The notes under the pieces: model-generated | Told to the model about the DNA's origin: nothing | Database searches by the model: none | Seen by the model: the letters and a program-made list of their open reading frames with translations, nothing else | In this document: positions 34,213-43,745 of the stretch, piece by piece | Layout: each line of letters starts with the position of its first letter | Position numbering within the stretch: position 1 is the first letter of the stretch | Translations under genes and position numbers: made by a program | Assembly (NCBI GenBank): GCA_964459995.1 | Contig: CAYWOR010000007.1 | Location: forward strand, 92,253 to 156,252 | Length of the DNA stretch: 64,000 nt | Direction: 5' to 3' | Source of the DNA: CAZSHG01 sp964459995 | GTDB taxonomy: Bacteria > UBP14 > UBA6098

Positions 34213-36951
34213 ATGAAGATTAGATATTTGCTTCTTCTGACATTCATTACGACAGCGCTTATAGGCGGCACTTACCCGCGTGCGGAGGCGAGCGGAAATT
34301 CGGGGGTTGTGATGACCGAGAGCGGTGCTTTCCTCGGTTCGAATCCTGCCGGAATAGCCTTTGAGCGTAACCATATTTTCTATTTATCGCTGTTTCGTCC
34401 CTACTGGGGCATCGGCGACCCGATGTGGCGCGGTGCCGCTGGTTATGCGCACCATTTCCGCGCTTTCGATGCCGGTATCGATCTTCAGTATTTCCAATCC
34501 GAGATGGTTTTCCGCGGCGATTTCGGTTTGACATTCACAAAAAGATTCGGTAAATTCGCTGTGGGAGTGCGTCCTACCTTTGTTTTCGATAATTATCGCA
34601 CGGACAATTTCCATTATATTGACGGCGATAATCCCAACGACCCACTTTTTAATGAGGCTACAGGCGGATTTGGAATCAGCGGCGATTTCGGGGTTTATTA
34701 CTACCTTTCGGAAAAAATCGCAATAGCCGGAATGGCCGAAAACCTTCTTGATCCGAATATGGCATTGTCCGCAACCGCTGAAAGCAAGCGCGGAAGTTGT
34801 TTCAGTTTCGGAGCGGCCTATCATTTGGGGCACTATGGCACCGCTTTCGCACAGGGAGGTTATGCCACAGAAACCGCGGAGGGAAATGAGCTAAATTTCG
34901 GCGCGGGATTCGAGTCAAACGCGCTTCATCCGAATCTCGATTTGCGAATTGGTTTTTCGCAATCTGACGCCAGCCTCGGTTTCGGTTTCCGACTCCCTAC
35001 TGATCTTCCGATTCGGCTCGATTATGCTTTTAGCTATCCGCTCAGCGATTTGCGTAAAGCCGCCACCAGTCATCGTTTGGCGATGGTTGGCGAGATTACC
35101 CCGATAATTAAATTCCCTGACCTGACGGTTACAGCAACAATCGACGATGAGGTTTTCCCTACAGGCGATTCTGCCCAAATTAGCGCTTTTATAACAAGCA
35201 AACGTCTCAGAACCTCGGATGTTACGGTTGTGCTGATACTCGACGGCGACAAAGAAATCGCGCGAACTGTAATTGGAAAGATCGAAGCCGATGAAGGTTA
35301 TGAATGGACTCCGAAAGTTCTCTTTGACAGTGATAGAGAGTGGGACTTTAGTATTCAGGTCGATCCGGCAAACAAAATCGATGAAAGCGACAAATCGAAC
35401 AATAGAGCCTCGGTTCGAGCTCGAAGCTATGACGGTCCAGATGTGAAACTCTTGGCTTCGCCGGAGGTTTTAAAGGTTCAATCAGTTGATTATGTTTATC
35501 AGGACGAATCGATTGTGCCTGCAGTTTTTTTCGAAATAGGAAAAGCCGACATCGATCCTCGTTTCTCGCCGCTAATCGATCTTCTTGCAGAACGACTTCT
35601 TGAAAACCCCGACGCAAAATTCTATATCGACGGCCATTTCGACCCGGAAACCGAACCCGGACAGTCCGATTTGGCAGGCACAAGGGCGCAAAATCTTATC
35701 ACGGAGCTTGTTTCCCGAGCACCAAAATTACAGGAACGAATCGCTGTCGGCAATAAAACAGCCGAGAGTAAGCGAGTCGATCGCATAAGCCAATATGATA
35801 GATACCAGTCTTCGATAGACGCCGAAAACCGACGTGCGGAAATCACAGTGGAATTCCCCGAATTTCGTCGCGAAATCGACCTGAACATTTTTTCGGACAC
35901 CGAGGCGAAAGAAATCGCGTCGAAAGTGCAGGAGTTATTGCGCCGCAACCCCCATGTGGTGGGTGTTATTCGAAGTTCGGAAATCGAACGAGACCTTGCG
36001 GAAGCTCTAAAAGACGCATTCACAGCGAAAGATAAGCTCAAATCGGCGATACCGGATTATCTTCACACGCAAATTTTAGCCGGCGCTTCGAAACTTGTCG
36101 ATTCGGGCAAAACAGAGTTTCTGCTTTCCGGTGAAGGAATTCTCTATCGACCAAAAGAGATACATTCTGCGTTGAATTTCGAACCGCGTGTGTTCGCGGA
36201 CTGCCGAATCGAGATGCGTGTCGAAGCACCTTTGGGAATAACCGATTGGCGGGTTTATCTTGCGGAAAAGACCGGCAAATCGCTTTTCGACATAAAAACC
36301 GGCGAGGGTAATCCCCCAAATTATATTAACTGGGATTGGCGCGATCCCGATGGCGGACTGCTTCCCTTCGGTCAGAAATTTGATATCTGCGTCGATGTTG
36401 GCGACCGATTCGGACGAAGGGCGACCTCCTGCGCCGAGGGTGTCGGAACTGAGGTGATTCGCCTCGAACAGCGCACCGATAGGCTTCTGCTCGTCCAGTT
36501 TGTTTTCGATGGTCCTGCGGCGCAATCGAACTATCTTCAAGACAGGCTCGAAGAGGTCGCACGGCATATAATCGAGCACGGTTCAAAACCGGGTGTCAAG
36601 CTGGATGCCGAACTTCAGGGACACACCGACGAAATCGGCGGAGAACGGCGTAATTATGAACTCTCCGAGGAACGCGCTAAGGCTGTCGAAAAAAGGCTTC
36701 GCGCCTATATGCGGAGTATCCTCAGCCTGCCTTCGGAATCCGCACTCGACACCTGGATGGCCGAGAATGAAATCACTCTGAAAAGCGTAGGTTATGGTGA
36801 CAAAATGCCATACACCCTCGATTTGTGGGTCGGCGGCGAACTTCGAGAGGTAGAGGTTGGCGATAATTCACGTCCGGAGGGACGAAACATCAACCGAAGG
36901 GTGCTGATTGTGATTCATGAGACCAATCCGAAAGGGGGCGGAAATGAGTAG
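34213..36951 (+). CDS. PorV/PorP-like barrel fused to CARDB-like and two OmpA-like domains
   Basis: The 912-residue protein has a signal peptide (about 1-18). Residues 28-300 look like a PorV/PorP-type barrel: SNPAGIAF near the N-terminus, many short amphipathic strands, and a closing YPLSDLRKAATSHRLAM. A CARDB-like domain follows (about 300-400; PTGDSAQISAF, DESDKSNNRAS). Then come an OmpA-like domain (about 440-545; VFFEIGKADIDPR, YIDGHFD), a middle region, and a second OmpA-like domain (about 755-910; LQGHTDEIGGERRNYELSEERAKAV) with good peptidoglycan-binding residues. Its last eight bases overlap the start of the giant repeat gene. Linking an outer-membrane barrel to peptidoglycan next to a tagged adhesin suggests a secretion or anchoring role; that is inference. 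Confidence 0.7.
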   Translation: MKIRYLLLLTFITTALIGGTYPRAEASGNSGVVMTESGAFLGSNPAGIAFERNHIFYLSLFRPYWGIGDPMWRGAAGYAHHFRAFDAGIDLQYFQSEMVFRGDFGLTFTKRFGKFAVGVRPTFVFDNYRTDNFHYIDGDNPNDPLFNEATGGFGISGDFGVYYYLSEKIAIAGMAENLLDPNMALSATAESKRGSCFSFGAAYHLGHYGTAFAQGGYATETAEGNELNFGAGFESNALHPNLDLRIGFSQSDASLGFGFRLPTDLPIRLDYAFSYPLSDLRKAATSHRLAMVGEITPIIKFPDLTVTATIDDEVFPTGDSAQISAFITSKRLRTSDVTVVLILDGDKEIARTVIGKIEADEGYEWTPKVLFDSDREWDFSIQVDPANKIDESDKSNNRASVRARSYDGPDVKLLASPEVLKVQSVDYVYQDESIVPAVFFEIGKADIDPRFSPLIDLLAERLLENPDAKFYIDGHFDPETEPGQSDLAGTRAQNLITELVSRAPKLQERIAVGNKTAESKRVDRISQYDRYQSSIDAENRRAEITVEFPEFRREIDLNIFSDTEAKEIASKVQELLRRNPHVVGVIRSSEIERDLAEALKDAFTAKDKLKSAIPDYLHTQILAGASKLVDSGKTEFLLSGEGILYRPKEIHSALNFEPRVFADCRIEMRVEAPLGITDWRVYLAEKTGKSLFDIKTGEGNPPNYINWDWRDPDGGLLPFGQKFDICVDVGDRFGRRATSCAEGVGTEVIRLEQRTDRLLLVQFVFDGPAAQSNYLQDRLEEVARHIIEHGSKPGVKLDAELQGHTDEIGGERRNYELSEERAKAVEKRLRAYMRSILSLPSESALDTWMAENEITLKSVGYGDKMPYTLDLWVGGELREVEVGDNSRPEGRNINRRVLIVIHETNPKGGGNE

Positions 36952-39900
36952 GAGAATAATCGCCCTAACTCTTCTGATAATCGCTTTCGGCACCTATGCC
37001 GAGTTATCCTGCGGTTTCGTTATCGATCTTTCGCCGCCATTTGTCTTGACCGACGGGCTATACCCACCACCGGACACAGTTCTGGAAACCCCCGATGTAG
37101 TTATCAGTGTCGGCATTGACGATGCTGGAGCGGGTGTTTGGCTTGACAGCGTCAGAATCGTAGTCTCGGTCAACGGCATTCCTCGCGATTCCATTATCGG
37201 CGTTACTGATTTCTTCCAGAGCTTTTCCTCGGGAGATACTGTCGGGGTCTGCCTTCGCGCAATCGACGAGATTTACGACACCCTATGGTGCACCTGCCCC
37301 GCGAATGTGCTTGATACTTGCTGGACTTTTTATATCCTCGCCTGCGATACGTTTATGGTCGAGCGAATCTGCCCAAATCCCTGCGGGATAATCACCTCCT
37401 GTGGTAATCAGACCATCTCGATGCGTCTGTATCCTGCTGGCTCTCCGGCGGATCTTGGAGTATTCGAGCTTGAGGACATAATTGCTATCATTGAAAGAAG
37501 CTCTGCCCCAACCGAAACTTTGTATTCCGCACCAAGACTTTGGTTAATCGGCGATACTGTTAATATCGAACCTCCCGTCGCAGGCTACATTCACGGTGAA
37601 ACTGTCAGAATCTCCCTTCGTTCGAGGAATGAGTGTCCTGTCATTATAATCGATTCCTGTGAGTTTGTCGTAGATGTCGAACCGCCGGTTCTTAGTTGGT
37701 TTTACCCGCCACCCGACACAACAATCGGTCTTTCCGCACCCACAATTACTATCAACCTACTCGATTCGCCCGCGGGAGTTATTCCGGAAAGCACTATTGT
37801 GCGAAGTATAGCCCGACATGTCGACGGCACAGCCGATACGATTGTGTGGATCGGTTCCGTTCCGATGACACCGAATTATCTTCCCCTCGATACAGTGCAA
37901 ATATGCATTTTACAAGCGATGGACGCCGTCGATTACTATGCCGGTTGCACCTGTCCGCCAAATGTCATTGACACGATTTGTTGGGAATTCGCGGTCTTCT
38001 ATTGCCTTGCAGGGCCTTTTGCGGAGATTTTTTACCCCGATTCTTGCGGGTCATATGTAACCTCATGCGCCGACCAAGGCTTAAGTTGGGCAATTTTCGA
38101 CACAACCGGCATGGACATCGATCCGGCGACAATTCTCGTCCATGTCTCGGTGAGAGGGCCTTCGGGGGCACTGGACACAACAGTTACGCCCTCTTCCCCC
38201 ACGCTAAATTGGGATGGAACCTCGAATCTTCATTTCCAGCCCGGCGCGGACGGTTGGCTCTGGAACAGCGGAGATACGGTGCATGTTACCCTCGTTGCGG
38301 TTAACAACACCGGCGACTGCCCGCTGGAATTCCCCGCGGAATGCTGGTTCATTGTTGATCTCGACCCGCCGGTAGCCTACAACTTCGAGCCACCGGAGGC
38401 CGAAATTGTCAGCATAACTACGCCTTTTATCAACGCGGCTTATATCGACTCAATATGCGCTTTATATTCTGCAACGGCTTTCTTGTCAGTCTATCGCGGT
38501 GGCACATTGATAGATGGGCCATTCTACTTCATCCTCGGTTCATCCATTTTATTTGCAGATGCGGAATCCGGCGACTCTGTTGTAGTTTGCCTCGACCTCA
38601 CAGATTACCCCGATTTCGACTATTGCCCACCCAACGATACGACGATTTGCTGGTGGTTCACCCTTGCACTCGATGCCCCTGTCGCGTGGATTATCGAGCC
38701 ACTCGACCTCGACAACGACAGCGCTATCACGAGCGCATGCGACTGCCAGCCGATTATTATCGGCATCTTCGACGAAGCCGGAATAGACGAATCGACGATA
38801 GTTCTCGAAGTCGAAGGTATTATCTATGATGTTACGTCGCCGGAACTTATCTGGGACGGCGATTCGATACTCACATTCACACCCTCCGCACCATGTTGGA
38901 CTCATGGCGATGTTGTTAATTTCACGCTTCTCGCGGCGGAGAATATCCTCGGTATTCCTCTCGATTCCCCGCTTCCGGGGAGTTTTATTCCGGATTATTT
39001 GCCTCCAGTCATGGTTGCCTCCTCCCCTTCCGATGGTGACATCATACCCGGCCCGTGGGGGGAAATCGCTTATGCAGTATTCGAGGACATAATCTCCGGT
39101 ATGGACTCGCTATTTCCTTCGATCGCAACTGTTTACGACGACGGCGCTTTGGTAATCTCGACATCTGTAATTTGGCGAGGCGATACCGCCTTCATTCCCG
39201 CCACCGAAGCTCTCGCAATAGACGGCACTATCGACATCTGCTTTGAAAACATTCACGATTCACCGGATTATTGTGTGAACAGTCTCGACACATGTTTCTC
39301 GTTCGAGGTTGTAACAGGGGAACCTTCGGCGATTTGGGTTTTTCCTGTCGATGTTAACGGCGACGGCGATACAATTGTCGCGTGCGACTGTATCGAAATA
39401 ATTTTCGAGATAACAACAACTTACGGTCTTTATCCCGAATCGACACTAGTAAGAATAAACTCCGTCGATTATCCCTATGATCCATCATGGATGACCTTCA
39501 CCGACGATTTCGACAGCCTTATCCTCGACCCTCTGCCGCATTGTCCCTTCAGCGACAGCGATTTCATTAATGCGAGACTTGTAACACTCGTAGATAGCAC
39601 ATTCTCACGGCTCGTTTCTTCGGCGCGAGGGGTTTTCAGAATCGATAGGAATGGGCCGGTTTTCTCCGGTGCTTATCCGACATCGTCCGTCAGTGGAATG
39701 TCCACGGATGTCTATATCTCGGCCACCGACGCCGAATGCGGAATAGGGATAGCGGAATCAATCGTCGTAAAGAATGCTATTGGGGCGGTGGTTGGATCGG
39801 CAGTCGACACATTGAGACTTTCCCTGAGCGGACTCTTGGGCGGAACATACACTGTATGCGCCTTCGCACGAGACGACTGCGCGGATTATTGTGGCCCCAA

Positions 39901-42900
39901 CTATTCAGACACTTGCTGGAGTTTCGATGTTTTCGTCGGCGAACCGGCCGCCATTTTAATTGAACCCATCGACCTCAACTCCGATGGCCTCGTTGTATCG
40001 GCATGTAGTTGCCAGACGATAATTTTCGATTTAACCACAAGCTTCGGGCTTTATCCCGAGTCCACAGTTGTGCGCGTCAACGGTGTGCCCTACTCGTGGG
40101 ATCCAACATGGATGACACTTTCGCCTTCGCACGACCTTCTAACCCTTTATCCATTGCCTGTTTGTCCGCATACCCATGGTGCATTGATTACTGCGGCTGT
40201 CCTCGAGCTTGTTGACAGCACTGGCGGACGACTTGTCGATATCGCAACGGGAAGTTTCCGAGTCGATCTTCGACCACCGACCTTCACAGGAGCGTATCCG
40301 ACAGGAGTTTACAGTTCCTCCGATGTCAATATTCGAATCAACGCCAACGATGACATCTGCCCGCGGGCAATCGCTGACTCTGTGGTTGTCTTCATTGACG
40401 GCATTAGAGTTACCGGCGCGGATGATACACTGCGAATCTTCTATTCAGGCCTTTCGGACGGCGATGTAGTTACAGTTTGCGCCTTTGCCCACGACGGTTG
40501 CGCGGATTATTGCGGCCCAAATTATGCCGATACATGCTGGACATTCAGTGTCTCTCTCGGTGCTGTAACAGCCATGGTTCATTATCCCGAGGATACCGAC
40601 GGAGACGGCATGATTGTTACTGGTTGTCAGTGCCCGCCGATTCACTGGCTCATTTTTTCGGATTACAGCATTGTCCCCGAATCGACATGGTTCTACCTCG
40701 AAGGCATCCCCTACGGCTGGTCTTCCGGAGATTTGACAGCAGACGCCGCCTTCGATACGCTGATGTGGAACGCCGACAGCACAATTTGCTTTACAGATTC
40801 GCAGGTTGTCCATCACGAACTTTTCCGCCTTTTCGATGTAACCGGCGAATCTCTTGTTGCGAGCCTGCCGGATTCATTCTTAGTCGATATAACACCGCCA
40901 ACATTAATCGGCAGATGGCCTTATCCCTATGTTTATTCGCTTTCTCCAGTTTTCGGTTTCCATGTCATTGATAGCGTTTATCGTATAGCATACGGAAGCT
41001 ATCTTGTAACCTTCTCAACCGCCACACGAACTGACAGTTTCGAGATTGCATCGCCATATTCGTCATGGGTTGGCGACAGTCTTATTATTAATTACTCCGG
41101 TTATCCGGAAACTTTCTCATGGGGCGACTCCATTCTAATATGTCTTCGAATCAGCGACAGGGTCGATGTCTGCGAGCCGAATTATCTCGACACCTGCTGG
41201 ATAGTGGTCGTTCAGGACACAATCCCACCCTACGCAGATTCATGGATTTGGAGCTCAGCCTGCGACGATCAAGCCGTGCCATGGCTTGTCTATGATACTC
41301 CGATTGGTATAGACACCACCCGCTTCAATGTTACAATCGACAGTGCACCGTGGTCTCTTGCCGATCCTGAAGTCTTATTCGCGAGGCCGGAAACACTTTA
41401 TTACCAACCATCTATACCTTGGACAGAGGGATTTCACACCGGTTGCGTTACCGGTCTATGGGATTGGTCGGGAAATATCATCGTGACGCCCTATTGCTAT
41501 GATTTTCTAATCGATTTGACGCCGCCGGAGATTGTTTTCATTCATCCACCATGCTCCACCGAGATTCACGACACACTCGCACAAATTATAATCACTGTGT
41601 GGGATTCTCTTTCACCCCTCAATCCTGATTCGCTCTGGCTGACTGTTCGGGGCGATACTTTCGCATTCGGCGATCTTACATGGTCCGGGGATACTATAAT
41701 TTTCAACCCCTCAGATATCGGCTGGGTTTGGACAGAGGGTGAAACTGTGAGTTATTGTTTACACGCCTCGGACATGCCAACCTATTGCGCAAACACCGAC
41801 GAGCACTGTTGCGAGTTCTATGTCGTTCAATCCACATTGACCGCAGAGCTTTTACATCCACCAAATGTCTTTTCGAGCTGTTCGACACAGGCCGCGATAT
41901 GGCTTTTCCACGGCATTCTGGACTACTCGAGTCCGATAGTAATCCTCGGCGATACTGTATCTTATGGCACTGCTGACGACGAGCTTTTCATCGTCGCAGA
42001 TACGCTGTTCTTCGTGCCGACAGGTCCTTGGACAGACGGTCAGTTCATCTCGCTTTGTCTAACCGATGCCGCGGACACCTTTGGAGTTCATCTTAATGAC
42101 AGCATCTGCGCCCATTTCTTCATTGACTTAACCCCTCCGATTTTTCTCGATTTCGACCCTTCACCCGGCGACGAAGTTGCTGAGACATCCCCGGTTATCT
42201 CTTTGATAATCAGAGACTTACTTTCCGGTGTCGATCCTTTCTCGATTGTTATGACCGTGAATGGTCTTACAGTCGATGCATCTTACTACTATGACACACT
42301 CCGATTCGAAACATCGGACAGCGGTTGGGTTTGGTCGGGCGGAGACGTTGTTGAGATATGCATTTGGGCTTCGGACAACGCCAATTTCTGCGGCCAGAAC
42401 TCAGATTCGATATGCTACCAATTCGCGATAGCCTCCGGGGGGCCGGAAATTACTGCTGTTATACCCCCCACCGATTCGATGTGGTCTTCGTGCGACAATC
42501 AAGGTGCGGCATTCACAATCATTGATCCAGATGGCGTCGATGAAACCAGTATCGAGGTTACGGTCAACGGCATTCTCGAAACTTCATGGCTTTTCGCGGA
42601 CGATACGCTTTTCTATACACCTTCGGCACTCTGGAATCACGGCGATGTCGTCGAAATCTGTGTTTGGGCGGCGGATAATCTCGGAAATCCCTGTGATGAT
42701 TGGGCTTGCAGGACATATATGATCGACCTCGAACCGCCGGAAATAGTAGTTATCACGCCGACTCCCGGGACAAGCGTTTCTTCGACACCTGTTTTTAATG
42801 TTTCGCTGATGGACGACGCCAGCGGAATAGAGGATATATCCCTCTCGGTCTCGCTTAATGGAGTTGTTTTCATTGTCGGCGACGGTCATTTAACGTGGGA

Positions 42901-43645
42901 TGGCTCAAATCTGCATCTCGATCCCGGCACATCCTTCGCACAGGGCGAAATACTGACCTTCTGTCTCGATTCTATTGCAGATTCGCCAGATATATGTGCC
43001 CCGAACATCCTCGATTCCTGCTGGAGCTATCTGGTTGAGGTTCTGCCGGATATTTGGACTCATGATAGCCTCGTATTAGTCTCTCCGACCTCGATTGTCG
43101 AGGGAGATACAGTTATCTTTACGGGGACGATGCTCGTGGATTATATCGGTGCGGATTTCGACTGGAACATAGTCGCGAACGGCATCACAATTCTCGACAG
43201 TTTCGCAGTTGTAGGCGCGGGTGAATCGATGACCGTTATTCGGAATTTCCACAGTGAGTTTATCGCCCTCGGACCGGGGAATTATGTTCTTTGTCTCCGG
43301 CTCGATCCCGATAATGTGGTGGCCGAATGGGACGAAACTAATAATATCGGTTGCACCCAACTGAGCATCATCTCAAGCGAGTGTGACGCGCATCCAAGTC
43401 CCTTCTCCCCGAACGGCGACGGCGTAAACGATTATGCCATATTCAATTATCCCGGACAGGCGGCTCTCGACGCCGTTATCAAGATATACGATATGAATGG
43501 CAGAATTGTCCGTGAATTAGCCAATAACAACGTCTGGGACGGCAATGATTCAGCAGACAGACCTCTACCGAAGGATATATACATGTATCTCGTCCTGAGA
43601 GACGGTGAGTTAATTTGTAAAGGGACGGTATATTTAGCGAGATAA
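36944..43645 (+). CDS. Giant cysteine-patterned repeat protein with gliding-type (SPNGDG) C-terminal domain
   Basis: The ATG at 36944 lies after AGGGGGCGG and overlaps the upstream stop (ATGAGTAG), giving 2233 residues. After a signal peptide (about 1-20) the protein alternates ten A units that open with a D-x-x-PP or P-P strand and nine B units that contain an [SA]C-x2-Q type strand; two neighbouring A+B pairs are both exactly 207 residues. Every A unit ends with a C...YC-x-P-N-x2-D-[ST]-CW-like motif. A CARDB-like domain (about 2030-2150) precedes the terminal domain with SPFSPNGDGVND, IYDMNGRIV and PKDIYMYLV, the type seen in gliding/type B secreted adhesins. Probably a fibrillar surface adhesin; ligand unknown. 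Confidence 0.8.
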   Translation: MSRRIIALTLLIIAFGTYAELSCGFVIDLSPPFVLTDGLYPPPDTVLETPDVVISVGIDDAGAGVWLDSVRIVVSVNGIPRDSIIGVTDFFQSFSSGDTVGVCLRAIDEIYDTLWCTCPANVLDTCWTFYILACDTFMVERICPNPCGIITSCGNQTISMRLYPAGSPADLGVFELEDIIAIIERSSAPTETLYSAPRLWLIGDTVNIEPPVAGYIHGETVRISLRSRNECPVIIIDSCEFVVDVEPPVLSWFYPPPDTTIGLSAPTITINLLDSPAGVIPESTIVRSIARHVDGTADTIVWIGSVPMTPNYLPLDTVQICILQAMDAVDYYAGCTCPPNVIDTICWEFAVFYCLAGPFAEIFYPDSCGSYVTSCADQGLSWAIFDTTGMDIDPATILVHVSVRGPSGALDTTVTPSSPTLNWDGTSNLHFQPGADGWLWNSGDTVHVTLVAVNNTGDCPLEFPAECWFIVDLDPPVAYNFEPPEAEIVSITTPFINAAYIDSICALYSATAFLSVYRGGTLIDGPFYFILGSSILFADAESGDSVVVCLDLTDYPDFDYCPPNDTTICWWFTLALDAPVAWIIEPLDLDNDSAITSACDCQPIIIGIFDEAGIDESTIVLEVEGIIYDVTSPELIWDGDSILTFTPSAPCWTHGDVVNFTLLAAENILGIPLDSPLPGSFIPDYLPPVMVASSPSDGDIIPGPWGEIAYAVFEDIISGMDSLFPSIATVYDDGALVISTSVIWRGDTAFIPATEALAIDGTIDICFENIHDSPDYCVNSLDTCFSFEVVTGEPSAIWVFPVDVNGDGDTIVACDCIEIIFEITTTYGLYPESTLVRINSVDYPYDPSWMTFTDDFDSLILDPLPHCPFSDSDFINARLVTLVDSTFSRLVSSARGVFRIDRNGPVFSGAYPTSSVSGMSTDVYISATDAECGIGIAESIVVKNAIGAVVGSAVDTLRLSLSGLLGGTYTVCAFARDDCADYCGPNYSDTCWSFDVFVGEPAAILIEPIDLNSDGLVVSACSCQTIIFDLTTSFGLYPESTVVRVNGVPYSWDPTWMTLSPSHDLLTLYPLPVCPHTHGALITAAVLELVDSTGGRLVDIATGSFRVDLRPPTFTGAYPTGVYSSSDVNIRINANDDICPRAIADSVVVFIDGIRVTGADDTLRIFYSGLSDGDVVTVCAFAHDGCADYCGPNYADTCWTFSVSLGAVTAMVHYPEDTDGDGMIVTGCQCPPIHWLIFSDYSIVPESTWFYLEGIPYGWSSGDLTADAAFDTLMWNADSTICFTDSQVVHHELFRLFDVTGESLVASLPDSFLVDITPPTLIGRWPYPYVYSLSPVFGFHVIDSVYRIAYGSYLVTFSTATRTDSFEIASPYSSWVGDSLIINYSGYPETFSWGDSILICLRISDRVDVCEPNYLDTCWIVVVQDTIPPYADSWIWSSACDDQAVPWLVYDTPIGIDTTRFNVTIDSAPWSLADPEVLFARPETLYYQPSIPWTEGFHTGCVTGLWDWSGNIIVTPYCYDFLIDLTPPEIVFIHPPCSTEIHDTLAQIIITVWDSLSPLNPDSLWLTVRGDTFAFGDLTWSGDTIIFNPSDIGWVWTEGETVSYCLHASDMPTYCANTDEHCCEFYVVQSTLTAELLHPPNVFSSCSTQAAIWLFHGILDYSSPIVILGDTVSYGTADDELFIVADTLFFVPTGPWTDGQFISLCLTDAADTFGVHLNDSICAHFFIDLTPPIFLDFDPSPGDEVAETSPVISLIIRDLLSGVDPFSIVMTVNGLTVDASYYYDTLRFETSDSGWVWSGGDVVEICIWASDNANFCGQNSDSICYQFAIASGGPEITAVIPPTDSMWSSCDNQGAAFTIIDPDGVDETSIEVTVNGILETSWLFADDTLFYTPSALWNHGDVVEICVWAADNLGNPCDDWACRTYMIDLEPPEIVVITPTPGTSVSSTPVFNVSLMDDASGIEDISLSVSLNGVVFIVGDGHLTWDGSNLHLDPGTSFAQGEILTFCLDSIADSPDICAPNILDSCWSYLVEVLPDIWTHDSLVLVSPTSIVEGDTVIFTGTMLVDYIGADFDWNIVANGITILDSFAVVGAGESMTVIRNFHSEFIALGPGNYVLCLRLDPDNVVAEWDETNNIGCTQLSIISSECDAHPSPFSPNGDGVNDYAIFNYPGQAALDAVIKIYDMNGRIVRELANNNVWDGNDSADRPLPKDIYMYLVLRDGELICKGTVYLAR
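39317..40558 (+). repeat. Two tandem 621-base (207-residue) units in the giant repeat gene
   Basis: Units 39317-39937 and 39938-40558 are the same length and keep the same landmarks in order: the GEP start, an AC-x-C segment, a YGLYPEST or FGLYPEST segment, the DSTFSRLV/DSTGGRLV strand, GAYPT, and CADYCGPNY with DTCW. This is the least diverged pair in the array, so it likely reflects the latest duplication or gene conversion. Confidence 0.85.
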
Positions 43646-43671
43646 CTTATTGTTATATTTATAGATATAAT

Positions 43672-43700
43672 TATTACTTATGATTGAGCTATAAGTAATA
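43672..43700 (+). other. Perfect 10-bp inverted repeat after the giant gene
   Basis: TATTACTTAT, 9-base spacer, ATAAGTAATA. It has no strong T-run, so it could be a weak terminator or an operator for the gene starting at 43746. Confidence 0.5.
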
Positions 43701-43745
43701 GCTTTATCTTATTCTAATATATGTGGTTTAAAATCTAACTCAATA

